Assembly (NCBI GenBank): GCA_033085395.1
Contig: JANQBS010000115.1
Span: 1 to 64,000, forward strand
Direction: 5' to 3'
From: Xanthoparmelia taractica
Taxonomy: Eukaryota; Ascomycota; Lecanoromycetes; Lecanorales; Parmeliaceae
Length of the DNA stretch: 64,000 nucleotides
Position numbers and translations under genes: made by a program. This document shows, one piece after another, positions 1 to 10,256 of the stretch; position 1 is the stretch's first letter, and each line of letters starts with the position of its first letter. The notes under the pieces were generated by a model, which worked only from the letters and a program-made list of their open reading frames with translations, searched no databases and was not told the origin of the DNA.

Positions 1-235
1 TATCCCATACCTTTCGGTATGGTATTCGAAAAACTAGTCCCATACCATCAAATATACCACACCTTTCCGACCCGTAGCGATTACAGATATAGGAGTCGCC
101 TTATACGCTTATATACTTATAAATAAGTAATGTTTTGACCCTTAATTCCTTGAAAGATAACTTTAGAGTTATCTGAGAGATACTGGATCCTAAATTAGAT
201 ATATTTAAGATTTGCGTGTTAGAGTCACTTGATTT

Positions 236-266
<31 letters not shown>

Positions 267-845
267 TTCTCCTCCTTATATATTATATCCGAGCTTTTAA
301 AAACGTTAATAGAGATCGTAGTGAGCGTAACATATTTCGTTAAGGCTTAAGTAGAGATTCGTAGGCGTTTTCTAAATAATTCTCGTGATACAATTAATTT
401 TCGAGACTTGATGTTACGTATATACTTTATAGGCTTATCGAAGCTCGTTATAGACCTCGCGGCGATACTAAATAAAGTCTCTATAATAATATCTATCTTA
501 AATACTTAAGACGCGTTAATACTAATTATTATAATAATGTAGTGAGTGAGGAAAGTTGAAAGATTAGGTAATAGTTCTTTAACAAAAGAACCATTCTCTA
601 TTATTACTAAAAATACGCCTATCGTGCTTAGATATCCGTCTTAAAAGAAGATCGATTATTAGTCGAGTGCGAGAAATAATTGAATAATTATTTGCTACAT
701 CAATAATTATTTGCTATATCAACGATATTTAAATTATTAGTCCAGACCGTCCGTCTAGATCATCTAGACGGTCTAAACTGATAGTCCAAATATCGTTGGA
801 CGGTCCAACTGGACTAGTCCAGTTGAACCGTCTGGACTGATAGTC
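1..845. mobile_element. RIP-mutated AT-rich transposon remnant
   Basis: The stretch up to about 730 is very AT-rich, full of TpA and poor in CpA, and has no usable reading frame, which is what repeat-induced point mutation leaves behind. It contains a CTT trinucleotide run at about 233-265. Its right end (719-845) carries nested inverted repeats: a 10-nt arm pair around one central base at 751-771, a perfect 20-nt palindrome at 806-825, and an arm near 719-730 that reappears inverted near 788-799. After 845 the base composition returns to that of normal genic DNA. I infer the terminal part of a DNA transposon or derived element cut by the window edge. The family cannot be named from what is visible. 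Confidence 0.6.
751..825. repeat. Nested inverted repeats at element end
   Basis: Two palindromes sit close together: CCGTCTAGAT-c-ATCTAGACGG at 751-771 and CAACTGGACTAGTCCAGTTG at 806-825. Variants of AGTCC, GACGG and CCGTC recur between and around them, so the segment could fold into a compound hairpin. This is typical of transposon termini or a miniature inverted-repeat element. Confidence 0.7.
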
Positions 846-1191
846 CGCAAAGTGGGGGCGGACCATTAAGTTCCCTGATCATGCATAAGCAGCTTTTCTA
901 GCTCCGCTTTGGCTGGTTTACCCAGACTTGCAAGGCTGGCAAGGCTCTCCACCAGGCTCATAGCAACTACAGTGCAAGACTGTTGCCTCTAGTGAGGAGC
1001 AATGGATGCCGTGCAATCTTGCCTTCATGGAACATTGCTAGCTGGCTGCTGATTCTTCAAGTCATTGCTATCGAGAGCCCAGTGGCTACCGTCTCTCCCC
1101 GTTATGGCAATTTGAGATAAGCGGTAGCGGTTCCTTGTTCGGAACTCCAGCACTCTACCCGTCATAATCCACCCGCATAACCGTCATCATC
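846..1191. other. Spacer upstream of NLR-like gene
   Basis: Normal-composition DNA between the repeat edge and the first plausible NLR methionine. It may hold the promoter or a decayed 5' part of the gene. No clear TATA box or additional exon was recognised. Confidence 0.4.
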
Positions 1192-4100
1192 ATGTGTCTG
1201 TGGGACAAGGCTGTCGAGTCTCTGAAAGACAAGCATAAGCACAATGTCGATTTCTAACGCACTGGCAAACATGGTATCCTCTCTGATATACTCGCAGAGA
1301 TCCAGAAAAAAGAGCAAGCATGTATCGAGCGAAAGTTGAAGTACAAGAGGAAGAATGGAGAGTTCGTCGTACTCTACGATGTCTACGAGAAAATGGTGAA
1401 GTGGGTGACGAAGTTCAAGGAGGTTGGCGACATAGCTATGCAGTACGATCCTGGACATGCTGCACTTCCATGGGCTGCCATACGATTCTTCATACAAGTA
1501 CGATACCGAGAGTATTTGACTCTTTTGATCGAGTCTAGAAGTTGCTCATCCAAGCCCACAGGTCTCCGTCAACGATGTTCAGATATTTGGAAGTTTGGCT
1601 GAAGGGTTGGAGGTGGTCTCCAAGATCGTTGCCCGTTATGCCGCCATTGAGAGGCTTTACCTTCGCCAGTCTGCCTCGGTCGAGACATCGCTAGAGAACT
1701 CAATCATCAAACTCTATGCCTCGATACTAGTCTTCTTCTCCAAATGCCGAAAGTTTTTCGACCTAGGACTTGCTCAGCGACTTGCGAGGAGTATCACGCA
1801 GGCCCCGGAACAAATAGCCAGCAAGTATCTTGAGAAGATTCCAGTCAATGATGGAAACGTCAAGGAGCTGACCAGGATCATTGACGCGGAACGTGCGCAA
1901 CTGTTTGGAGTTCAACAATGATCAATCATCCATGACCGACAAGGTTGACGTCTTGGGGAATGATATTGAAACACTGCAAAAAGGGGCTAGAGAATCCGCA
2001 TATAAACTCGAGGCATTGCTCTTCTCATTCCAAGATCCCCTAGTAAGAACTGTGGAACGGATTGCGACCTTGACAGAGAGTCTTGCCCACTAAAAAACTG
2101 AGAGTCAAATGAAAGAGGAGCGCCTCAAGATTTTATCATGGCTTTCCAACGTTCAATGTAAAAAGCATCATCAAAGTGTTTCTAAAGGCCTACTTGAAGG
2201 GACTGGATCGTCGCTCCTAGGGAAGCCTCAATTTCTTGAATGGAGAAATTCTAGCGTTTCATCAGTTCTGTGGCTTCATGGTATTCGTAGGTCTTCTATC
2301 ACGTGCTTAGTTAAACATTCGCTAAAAGGGATCATATAGCGGGGTCAGGGAAGACTTGCCTAATGTGAGCTATCACTTGCTTCAGTCAGGGCTATCTCAC
2401 TGACTAGCTAAGGTCAACCGTCATCCGGCAGCTTCTAGCTGAAAGTTCCGCATGTGAAAATGCCGCTCCTATTGCTTACTTTTACTGCCAAAGGAACTCA
2501 GCAGAGTCCGAGCGTTCGGATCCCACAGAAGTATTACGAGCTATTCTCAGGCAGCTCTTATGCTACGCTCCGCGATGGCAGGAAGCATCATCCACTGTGA
2601 AAGATTATAGGAAACGACAGTCAGAGGCCGAAGAAGACGGATTTGAAATTTCACGTCTCGACATAATGGAGACTACGAACCAAATCATCGAGATCGCTTC
2701 CAAAATGCCAGTGAAAATTCTCATCGACGCGCTAGATGAAATCCGTTCTGACAGAAGGCATGAACTGCTCGGCACGTTGGACCTTCTGTTGGAAAAATCG
2801 GCTCAGCTTGTCAAGGTCTTCGTATCCAGTCGAGACGATGTCGACATAATCCTCAGATTGCAAAAGCACCCAAATATCTATATCGGTATTTCTGACAATA
2901 AGGAGGATATCCATAGATATATACAATTCGCAATCCAGAAAGCCCAGAGTGATTGGAGACTGCTAAAGGGAACAGTCTCTCCAGAACTCACAAAGCTCAT
3001 CACTAAAACCTTGGCAATGAAAGCTGAAGGGATGTATGTAATCTCTCTGGCTTTTGGGATGCATGAAGCTAAATATAGCAAGGTTTCTCTGGGTAAGACT
3101 GCAAGTCGAGAACTTATGCGACAGTCGCCGGATCAAGATTGAAGGCGACCTGGTGGATGAGCTTGCTCGACTGCCCCGATCCCTTGTGGATATGTATGCT
3201 CTAATCCTGGAAAACATCGGTCATATCGAGAAGCGTGGTCGTACTGTTGCGGAGACAATCTTCAAATGGCTTCTTTGCACCGATGACGCAAGATCTCAGG
3301 TCACCATCGCAGCATGCTCAGGGACAGGATCACCCAAAGACCGAAGCCTCTCCATTCCAGACATTTTGGACATCTGCTCTACCTTGGTAATATACGATGA
3401 GGTGTTAGACAATTTCGGATTCGCACATTTATCAATCCGAGAGTTCTTCGAGTCTCAACCGGGCTACACTCCGTCTGAGATAAATAGGGGTTTTCTAGAC
3501 AGATCATTGCAGACAGTGATCTGTGTTCAGCCATCTGAGGACAAATTCTGGTCCTATGCGATTCTTTGTTGGATTTTTCACTACAATAAGCTCGAAGAAC
3601 AATATCGGAAGGACTTTTTTGAGCTTCATGCCAAGAGCTTCCTGTTCAGTGGTGCTGGACCAAGTAACGCCTTCAATAACTGGGCAACCAAGGCACACAG
3701 ACTGAGTCTTGGTTCGCCTTTTGCAGAAACAATAGAAATACCGAGTCAAAATAAATTGTCCAATATTTTCTTCTCTGGAGACTTCCGAAGTCCCGTCGAC
3801 CTGGCTTCCTGCTATGGGTGGCTGGAGATTCTCGACTATTTTGAAGCGAGCCAAAGCCCTGACGACTTTCAGAAAGCCGTAATGAACGTAATGAGGTTAG
3901 CCATACTTCATGGTCAGACCTCAGTTATGCGTTGGCTGTTTGACCGGCAATTTTACCCTAGGAATGAGGACCTCGAGCTAGCCTTGAAACATAAGCCAGA
4001 GATCGTTCAAGTTGTTGTGGAGAAATATGTTCTATCCTTCAATATATTGGTAAATAGCCAAAAGCTGTTGGCTTCCACTGTGCGCTTAAATCTTGGGGAT

Positions 4101-5354
4101 ATGTACCAAGAGCTGACAAGGAAGGGAGCTAATATGAACTATCGAGATGGGAACAGACGCACGCTCCTGTCTCATGCATCGTCGAGTTCTAGCAGGAGTG
4201 ATGACAAGATTATTGAAGAGTTGTCTCTGACAGGGATAAATCTGATGGGAAAGGAGGGAATTGGAAGATTACCACTTTCGCTCCTGATCTGGGGCCAAAA
4301 TCCGCCCACCTTCTATCCATTGCTCAGTGCCGGTTCATTGGATACTCCAGAAGGTAAAGGTTGTCAACAAGTGCTGCGGCGAGTATTGAGGTCATACTAC
4401 TACCATACTGCCTGTCTGCTCGTTCACTGTGGGCCCGACTCAATGTTCGAAGATATGAATGTGCGTGCGGTTTGGACGGAAATATTGCAGCTGATCGCGA
4501 CGCTACCACGTCATCAGCGAGAGACATCGGCTTCGCCAACATCGCAACCTGTGAAAGTAGCCAATGATCCAGAAGATCGAATGGCACTAGTAGGTCAAAC
4601 GCTTCTCAGCCTGGCATCTTTATTTCGCTATGAGAGAGCATTCCAAGTCCTCCTTGACAGGGGATTTGACCCAACATGCTCGGCTATTTGTGAGGTGCGG
4701 AAGAGACTGAGCACTGCCGCCCAAATGGGACACTCTATAAGCGTGCAGGAGCCTTTGGACCAAGAACATGAGAGGAATTTTAACAAGATGAGTGACGAGC
4801 TCAGACAAGGACCGCTTGCATGGGCTGCCTATACTGGGAATCTACCTCTGGTGCAATCAATCCTTGACCGAGGCCTAGATCCTAATATCAAAAACAGGAA
4901 AGGCCAAACAGCTCTGTACTTCGCTGTGCAGCAGAAAGAAGGCAAATACCCACGAAATGACCTGGAGACCGACAAGGAAGGGATTGTGAGGCTCCTCCTA
5001 CAGAAAGGTGCAGTTATAACTACAGGGGATGCCTACGGTGGAGCCACCATCCTAGCAAATGCCTTTGAGGCGCGGTATGGCAGAGTGGCCAGCCTACTTC
5101 AAGAGAACGGTGCTGTAGCACCAAAGGGTCCCACCAATGGGCCAAACGGGCAGTTATGGTTTGCCTTTGATCAAGGCCAAGAACAAATTCGCCAGGCTCT
5201 ACTTGAGAGAGCTCAAAGTGCTGAGGTGGATTTGCTGGGGATGCAATGGTCATCTTCGGGTCGTCGCTGGTCTGGGGACATTTTCGATATCGCTGCTCGC
5301 CTCGCATGGGGAGGAACGATGCGCGTTTTAGGGGATGTAGTTCGAAAAAGATGA
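1192..5354 (+). pseudogene. NLR-like STAND gene (DUF7708-NACHT-ankyrin), lesions in N-terminal part
   Basis: The gene encodes a fungal NLR-type signalling protein; relatives act in non-self recognition and regulated cell death. The N-terminal DUF7708-like part (KYKRKNGE, then HAALPWAAIRFFIQ) is joined by an intron at 1498-1561 to IFGSLAEGLEVVSKI. Introns 2287-2339 and 2365-2412 are phase-consistent, and splicing the first assembles the Walker A motif GIPGSGKT. Walker B (KILIDALDE) lies near 2711-2740. Intron 3034-3082 restores the reading KAEGM-FLWVRLQVENLCD. The C-terminal 750 residues are open and include ankyrin repeats around 4800-5110. Lesions: TAA at 1255-1257 and TAA at 2091-2093, both explicable as CAA to TAA, and a frame change between about 1880 and 1920 that no intron I tried repairs. 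It is therefore probably a pseudogene, or a truncated NACHT-ankyrin protein starting downstream. Neighbouring RIP damage fits. Confidence 0.75.
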
Positions 5355-5834
5355 ATAGATCAACTTGATGAATTCTCAGTCTATGTAGCTTGTAGTGTGA
5401 TGGCAACACCGTTGGCAAGAGGACCTCTCAATCATTTCCGAAGACTTCTCGTATCGGGTCAGTACATGTAAACGCGTGGTAATGAAGAATGATGTTGGCT
5501 CATAGGGATAGGGGCAGTGTAATTGGTCAGCTATCTCGGCAAGGTCAACGCTCTCGGTCCGGACAACAGCCGTCGATCCTTCGGATCTTCAACAAAGCGA
5601 AAGCCTTGACGAATGGGCCTTTGAAATCTGAGATTTCTCAAGGTTTGAATGGTACTTCGTAAGAGTATCGCTAAATTAGAATCAGGTAACGGGTGACGTC
5701 TTCACTCATTCATCATGTCTCATGTACTTAAACGAGGGCATCTCTCCATTCCAACCTCCAGCCGATTCTTCTTACATTCTTCCCTTCAACACTTACCCAA
5801 ATCACATAGGACTTTATAGACGTCATTTAAAACC
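5355..5834. other. Intergenic, 3' of NLR and promoter of NmrA-like gene
   Basis: No gene seen. The last 130 bases before the NmrA-like ATG are pyrimidine-rich, as expected for a fungal 5' leader. Confidence 0.4.
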
Positions 5835-6773
5835 ATGAGCTCTCCCAAACCTCTTCTTGTGCTTGGAGCCACAGGCAAGCAAGGTAGGAAAGTCATCGAG
5901 ACCATCTTAGCCTCCGACTCCAAAGCCGACTTCACCATCCTCGCTCTTACGCGGAATCCTGACTCTGCCTCCGCTAAAGCCCTCGCGGCAAAATCCACCA
6001 TCATAAAGCTTGTCAAGGGTGACCTTGACGACAACCCCGACGTCTTCAGAGCCGCGCTCGAGGCTTCAGGAGGTGCACCCATCTGGGGCATTTTCAGCGT
6101 CCAGCAAGCTGTCCAGAATGGGGCAACACAGGACCGCGAGACGAAGCAGGGTAAAGCTGTGGTGGACCAAGCCATTGCCCACAATGTCAGAGTCTTTGTC
6201 TACACTTCTGTCGACCGAGGTGGAGACAAGTCCGAAAACAACCCCACCTACGTGCCTCATTTCATCAGCAAGCACGACATTGAAACCTACCTCAAAGCCA
6301 AAGCAGCAGACGCAAAGATGCAGTATACCATCCTCCGCCCCGTCGCCTTCATGGACAACTTGACCCCCAACTTCATGGGTAAAGTCTTTGCCACATTCAT
6401 CAAAATTAGCCTCAGTCCCTCCAAACCTCTCGCCTTCATTGCTACATCAGACATTGGGGTTTTCGGCGCTCAGGCTTTCCTGCAGCCGGAGAGTCCAGAA
6501 TACAAGAACAGGGCCATCAGTTTGGCAGGAGATGAGTTGACGTTTGGGCAATTCAACCAGGTTTTTAGGGAGAGGATGGGATACGAGGTACCGACTACGT
6601 TTGAGTTTTTGGCCAGGTTCATCAAGTGGATGGTCACTGAAATGGGGATTATGTTCAAGTGGTTTGATGAGGAGGGTTTCGCCGTGGATATACCAAAGTT
6701 GAGGAGGATGAACCCAGGCTTGAAGGATTTTGCTACGTGGTTGGAGACGGAGAGTGGGTTTCCGAAGAAGTAG
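5835..6773 (+). CDS. NmrA-like NAD(P)-binding protein
   Basis: A single-exon gene of 312 residues. The N-terminus carries the Rossmann glycine motif LVLGATGKQG (residues 8-17) of the atypical short-chain dehydrogenases of the NmrA/HSCARG type. Further family features are WGIFSVQQ, the strand VFVYTSVDRGG with a nearby FISKHDIETYL segment, and ILRPVAFMDN. NmrA proteins either sense the NAD(P) redox state, like the nitrogen regulator NmrA, or act as reductases on small molecules. The sequence does not decide between these. The ATG follows a pyrimidine-rich leader and the motif spacing from it is normal for the family. Length is typical and there is no sign of damage. No functional partner is evident among the neighbours. 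Confidence 0.9.
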   Translation: MSSPKPLLVLGATGKQGRKVIETILASDSKADFTILALTRNPDSASAKALAAKSTIIKLVKGDLDDNPDVFRAALEASGGAPIWGIFSVQQAVQNGATQDRETKQGKAVVDQAIAHNVRVFVYTSVDRGGDKSENNPTYVPHFISKHDIETYLKAKAADAKMQYTILRPVAFMDNLTPNFMGKVFATFIKISLSPSKPLAFIATSDIGVFGAQAFLQPESPEYKNRAISLAGDELTFGQFNQVFRERMGYEVPTTFEFLARFIKWMVTEMGIMFKWFDEEGFAVDIPKLRRMNPGLKDFATWLETESGFPKK

Positions 6774-7298
6774 GAGAGGGTTCAAATGGGATGAGCCACA
6801 GGGTCATTACTGGTGCTGCCGTCTCTCTTTGGGGTTTGTGGGGCCTACCGTGCTTTGGTATTGGGATGTAGATATTGCAATCGGTTTAAAGCTCGCTTAG
6901 GTTTTCGGCCAAGCGAGGTCAGATGTAAATACAGAGACGTTTTTCTCTCAGATCACGACATCCATGCTTGATATGATACCTCCCTTTAGCGGTTCTGATA
7001 GCACACCCTTTTTCAAGCTGCCGTACAGCGAAATTTACGAGGCTTGCGTATTAAGATGGTCTTACCAATCCCCTCACTGCCCGAGGGCCGAGGAGCCGAT
7101 GACATGACCTCAATGCATCCAACAGATGCAAGTTAACATGTGAAAGGTAATTAGCCAAAACCCCATGATTATTCATTGATCACTGAGCCCCCAATTGCTG
7201 ATCAAGCAACTGTCGGCCATATCAAGCCCTCTTCCCCCATTCTACAGTTCATGCACCCCACCACCCGTCTCTTCTCCGTCGTCTCCCATCTAAGCACC
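6774..7298. other. Intergenic
   Basis: Holds the 3' end of the NmrA-like gene and the promoter of the following dehydrogenase. The last 80 bases are C/T-rich. No gene seen. Confidence 0.4.
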
Positions 7299-8209
7299 AT
7301 GTCCAGCAAACACATCGCCATCATCGCCGGCGTCGGTCCAGGCGTACGTCCCCCACTACCTCACCCCCCACTCCTCCTCCCCCACCCCTCTTCCCACCAC
7401 AATCAACTAATCCCAATGCCCTTCCCCAGACCGGCGCAGCCATCGCCCGCAAGTTCGCCTCCGCCTACCCCGTCGTCCTCCTCGCCCGCAACCCAGACAA
7501 CTACATCTCCCTCGTCGACTCCATCAATGATGCCGGCGGCAAAGCAATGGGCATCTCGACCGACGTGTCGGACGCCAAGAGCATCAAGGGCATGCTGGAG
7601 AAGGTGAAAAGGGAGCACGGGTACGATGTCCAGTGCGCGGCGGCGGTGTTTAATGCCAGCGGGGCGTTTGTCAGGAAGCCATTTTTGGAGCTGACGGAGG
7701 AGATTATGGATGCGAGTTATGCTGGGAACGTGTGAGTTGGATCTACACACCCTCTCCCTCTCTCTCTCTGTGTGTGCCCTTCAGCCAGAACCTCCAGCTA
7801 AAAATTCCCTCTCCCGCACAGAAAAGGTTCCTTCCTCTTCTCCCAAGCCGTCCTCCCCCTCCTCCTCCCCGCCACCACCACCTCCCCACACCCCCCAACC
7901 CTCCTCTTCACCGGCGCCACCGCCTCCACAAAGGGCTCCGCCCTCTTCGCCGCCTTCGCAACAATGAAGCACGCCCTGCGCGCCATGGCGCAGTCGCTCG
8001 CGCGCGAGTACGGGCCCAAGGGCGTGCATGTCGCGCACGCGGTCATCGATGGCGTGATCGATACGCCGAGGACGAAGGGGTATGGGTTGGGGGAGGGGCA
8101 GATGCTGGAGCCCGAGGCGATTGCGGAGGCGTATTGGTTTTTGCATTGTCAGCCGCGGAGCTGCTTTACGTGGGAGATTGATGTTAGGCCGGGGGTGGAG
8201 AAGTGGTGA
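7299..8209 (+). CDS. Divergent short-chain dehydrogenase/reductase
   Basis: Three exons, 7299-7343, 7430-7731 and 7822-8209, give 244 residues. Both introns (GTACGT...CAG and GTGAGT...CAG) keep the reading frame. The protein starts with a beta strand and the cofactor loop GVGPGTGAAIARKFA, formed across intron 1. FNASGAF takes the place of the NNAG motif, and GATASTKGSALFAAFATMK covers the active-site region. The position of the catalytic tyrosine in YxxxK is phenylalanine (F161, with K165 four residues later), while a serine is present near residue 151. A subfamily of SDRs with the related GFAAFA-x-x-K pattern is known, so this is probably a family trait rather than a mutation. The protein may be a non-classical reductase or a catalytically weak binder. 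It ends with an Asp-rich C-terminal strand. Substrate unknown. Confidence 0.85.
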
Positions 8210-8517
8210 GTTGGAACTCCGGGGGAGGGGTAGTTGTTGCTGAAAGGGTGGGTGTGGATGTCTTGAGAAGCAGAGGGAGTGTGGTATGATTTGATGTGAT
8301 GCTGTACTTTTCATTTCTTTCTCCCAAGTTCAAGCATGTCTCAGCTCGGCAAGCACATATTGAATGCTTCCACCGTTTGCCGCATCTGCTATTTTCCTAC
8401 GAGCCAGGCTTAGAATTTGCCCATTTGTTGCAGTCAATGCCTATCACGCCCCAGCTTCACTTTGTAACCTCAGTCAAATCACGTATACCGACATGGAAAA
8501 TCTGCCTGCCTATAGTA
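8210..8517. other. Convergent 3' spacer
   Basis: Short region between two converging genes. It should hold both polyadenylation regions. Nothing else seen. Confidence 0.4.
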
Positions 8518-9831
8518 TCACCACCGCCTTCCCCCAGCACTACTAAAATCCCCTCCCCTCCGTTCCTTCTCCACACGCTCATCGAATTCCCTCTGCGCCT
8601 CACTTTTGGCAAAACTCCTCTCTTCATCCGAGCTCGAAAAGGAAAAGCTATCGCCCGAACCCCCTTCTCTACGCCTGCTACCCGTGCTCGTCGTCGGGAC
8701 CGAAGAAGGCTCAGAGGCAGATTGCTGCCGTATACGCTCCCACACACTGCCTCCGCTTCCATCTGCACCGCCGTCCATGGCTCCGCTACCGCCCGTAGGA
8801 CTGGCGTCGTCGAAGTCGCTGGCAAAGTCTTTTGGTTGTCGTTCGACGTTTTCCATTTGGTACGTTGCTGTTCTGTTGCTCGTGGGGCTTTGATTGGGTC
8901 GTGGTCGTGCTTTCGCTTCTGCGGTTCTCATTTGCCCATCGCTCAGCACACTGCCCATATCTGCTGCTCCGCTCAATCTTTCCTGCTCGTCGTCTATGCC
9001 GATATCCATCATCATCCCAGCTCCACCGGTCGGACTGGCGTCGTCCACCTCCGCAGCACCACCTCTTCTCCCCCTCCCCTGATCCCTTTCTCTCGGCACA
9101 TTCGGCATCCTCCCAGCCTCCGTCTGCTTCGCAACCTCCGCTGCCTTCCCCATCTCCTGCCTCTGCTCCCTCGCCGTCGCCTCTCTTATCCTCCGATTGA
9201 GATCCTGAAGCCTCGGATCCCGAAGCTGCCCCACCCCACTCACAGTAGCCGCATACGTGCCCACCGCCATGCCCCCGACAAACAAGCTAATCACACAATA
9301 CGCGAACCCCCTCGAAACATGCAATATATTCGCCTTGGCCTGACTGCTCAAACCCTGCAAAATCTCCCTCCCGCCCACCCGCATCTTCTCCCCGTCCCAA
9401 AACCCCTTTGGCGCCTCGCCCTCTGCCGATGGCGCCGTACTGATCAACCTCCCGTAAAACGGCCACCGGAAACTGGCGCGCGTTGCGTACGTCCTGTACA
9501 CGCCCGCGCCGATGCTGAGCGTGGGAGCCCAAGAGTTGATGGAAAAGTTCTTGGCGGCGTGGTAGGCTAGCGCCGCCTGTTCGGAGTCGGTGAGGGGTCG
9601 GTGGGCGGCCTTTGACATCCTGGCGTTGAGTTTGTGGATGGTGGCGGCTTTTGTGCCGGCGGTGTAGCCGGTGAGGGGACCGAGGATTGGGAGGCCGGAG
9701 GGGAGGGCGGAGAGGTCGATGTAGGGGGGTAGACCGTAATTGGTGGTAGGGGAGGAGGAGGAGGTGGCATAGGGGTCTGGGGTCGAGTCGGGGGTGTCGT
9801 AGGTGTCGGTGGAGGTCATGTCGAGGGGCAT
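8518..9831 (-). CDS. Fungal protein of unknown function with one membrane segment
   Basis: A single-exon gene of 437 residues whose family I do not recognise. The first 50 residues are Ser/Thr/Pro-rich. Residues 60-160 look folded, with a helical LTDSEQAALAYHAAKNF segment followed by SWAPTLSIGAGVYRTY. A hydrophobic stretch at about 176-200 (FAYCVISLFVGGMAVGTYAA) is the only clear membrane helix, followed by a basic helical region (LNRRIREATAREQRQE). The C-terminal 190 residues are disordered, acidic/serine-rich and contain the element DDASPTGG twice (about 263-270 and 340-347). It could be an organelle or endomembrane tail-region protein. No enzyme motif is visible. A comparably long open frame on the opposite strand is a composition shadow: the conserved-looking hydrophobic segment and normal amino-acid usage are on the minus strand. 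Confidence 0.7.
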   Translation of the reverse strand: MPLDMTSTDTYDTPDSTPDPYATSSSSPTTNYGLPPYIDLSALPSGLPILGPLTGYTAGTKAATIHKLNARMSKAAHRPLTDSEQAALAYHAAKNFSINSWAPTLSIGAGVYRTYATRASFRWPFYGRLISTAPSAEGEAPKGFWDGEKMRVGGREILQGLSSQAKANILHVSRGFAYCVISLFVGGMAVGTYAATVSGVGQLRDPRLQDLNRRIREATAREQRQEMGKAAEVAKQTEAGRMPNVPRERDQGRGRRGGAAEVDDASPTGGAGMMMDIGIDDEQERLSGAADMGSVLSDGQMRTAEAKARPRPNQSPTSNRTATYQMENVERQPKDFASDFDDASPTGGSGAMDGGADGSGGSVWERIRQQSASEPSSVPTTSTGSRRREGGSGDSFSFSSSDEERSFAKSEAQREFDERVEKERRGGDFSSAGGRRW

Positions 9832-10256
9832 TGTTGTGGCTGGGAAGGCTCCGGTTTGAGGGCAGGGGGACGGATTGCGTGCGGGAGGAAAGTTGCTGGT
9901 GAATTGAGAGAGCCTAGAGACTTGTGGGTTATGGATTGGACATGAATGCTATAGAAGCAGAAGTGGATGGAACTTCAATGTCCTGCTGCAAAGAGACGAG
10001 GGGAGTGGATATGGCTTCAAGTGATGCATTCACTTATGCATAACGCTCTTTAGCGCCACGCGCATAATTCATGGGTGTTTATGCACGCGTCTCCCAAATC
10101 TCATATAGCACTCTCATTTAAATCGCCTCTCGTTCTCCCTCCTTCATATGTATGCAAGGATGTGAACCGGATTTCCTTTCTGTCTGCATATATGTCACAC
10201 TGATCTGAGAAACAAAAGGGGGATCTCCCAATTTAGACACAGAATCTATACTCGTC
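9832..10256. other. Divergent promoter region
   Basis: Lies between the minus-strand membrane protein and MRE11, so it serves both promoters. A short CTCATTTAAATCGCC element near 10110 is AT-rich, but no strong TATA box was assigned. Confidence 0.4.

Noticed and set aside
7781..8314. 177-codon minus-strand frame rich in Gly/Glu/Pro
   Set aside because: Opposite exon 3 of the short-chain dehydrogenase and driven by its high GC third positions.
8296..9570. 424-codon plus-strand frame opposite the membrane-protein gene
   Set aside because: Composition is Pro/His/Arg/Ser shadow of the minus-strand gene; no motif, and the minus frame has a clear hydrophobic helix and repeats.
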